IMG/VR virus record: IMGVR_UViG_3300044730_000088
Coordinates: 1 to 21,237 of that record
Length of the DNA stretch: 21,237 bases
Direction: 5' to 3' (one strand)
DNA from: a virus
Below the pieces are notes generated by a model. It ran no database searches. It had not been told where the DNA came from and worked only from the letters and a program-made list of their open reading frames with translations. This document shows, piece after piece, positions 20,912 through 21,237 of the stretch. Position 1 is the first letter of the stretch, and the number at the start of each line of letters is the position of its first letter. Made by a program: the position numbers and the translations under genes.

Positions 20912-21237
20912 TTAGCCCCAGACGCGGCAAGCCATTTGCGGACGGATTGTGCTGTAGCCGTACAGAACGTCGATACGGCAAGGCAGACGGTCATTGTTGA
21001 TGTCGTACTGACGAACAATACGCATCGAAATACCGTTGTGGACTTGGCGGGAAGCCATGTCAACGCCTTGTGGCATCAGCAAGTCAGCGGTCGCAAAGGT
21101 GATCGCATCCTTGTGGTAGACGAGGTTCTGTGGGTAGGCAGTAGCAGCCGAACCCAGCATGGTGACAGCAGCGCCCGAAGCAGGCAGCGAAGTCACAGTG
21201 GCCAGAGCCTGGCTTGCCGAATACAGCGCTGGGAAGA
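20912..21237 (-). CDS. Major capsid (coat) protein, P22-type, C-terminal part (partial)
   Basis: Only the last 108 codons are in the window; the start lies beyond the right edge. The visible sequence contains AYPQNLVYHKDAITFATADL, then PQGVDMASRQVHNGISMRIV, YDINNDRLPCRIDVLYGY and the end IRPQMACRVWG. This matches the C-terminal end of the P22 gp5 coat family in phages, with the typical YDINND...DVLYGY...RP...R segment. The coat forms the icosahedral shell around the packaged DNA. It is the first visible gene of the leftward virion operon, whose promoter is outside the window. A strong hairpin lies directly after the stop. Confidence 0.86.
   Translation of the reverse strand, partial: FPALYSASQALATVTSLPASGAAVTMLGSAATAYPQNLVYHKDAITFATADLLMPQGVDMASRQVHNGISMRIVRQYDINNDRLPCRIDVLYGYSTIRPQMACRVWG

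Overview
The window is a stretch of a tailed double-stranded DNA phage, or possibly a prophage, with a short-tailed, P22-like virion. Nothing in it looks like host housekeeping. Genes are short, tightly packed and often overlap at ATGA, GTGA, TGATG or TAATG junctions. Most carry Shine-Dalgarno (SD) sites of the GGAGG type. The virion genes follow the P22 order (coat, gp4, gp10, a fibre or needle position, gp7-like, two large internal proteins, fibres, lysis). No integrase, repressor, tRNA, IS element, CRISPR array or reverse transcriptase was seen. The host is probably a Gram-negative bacterium, because there is an exported small protein with a classical signal peptide, sigma70-type promoters and a P22-type virion. 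Nothing identifies the genus.

Layout: (1) 1-3021, minus strand, a replication operon read leftwards: a 71-aa protein, a DUF2800/RecB-like PD-(D/E)XK protein, a 214-aa replication-associated protein, and a family A DNA polymerase running off the left edge. (2) 3022-3108, a compact control region with two divergent promoters whose -35 boxes overlap. (3) 3109-6346, plus strand, a second early operon: VRR-NUC nuclease, a small protein, an SNF2-like helicase, a signal-peptide protein and a string of very small overlapping genes. (4) 6320-21237, minus strand, the virion and lysis operon read leftwards, entering from the right in the coat gene and ending at the endolysin. The two long operons collide tail to tail, with a 27-bp overlap of coding sequence at 6320-6346.

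How it fits together: polymerase, nucleases and helicase copy and process the genome. Coat protein and two small capsid-associated proteins build the head. gp4- and gp10-like proteins close the portal. A gp7-like protein and two large internal proteins are probable ejection proteins. A fibre-like protein in the needle position plus a cassette of short fibre proteins bind the host. A small membrane protein, a holin and a GH108 endolysin release progeny.

Most notable: a 70-residue module inserted inside a conserved fibre C-terminal domain, a duplicated fibre domain in two neighbouring genes, three near-identical hairpins with extra-stable cUUCGg loops between the capsid genes, the overlapping divergent promoters with a probable leaderless nuclease mRNA, and the string of tiny early genes led by an exported cysteine-pair protein. 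That last string is the best candidate for undescribed host-interaction functions.
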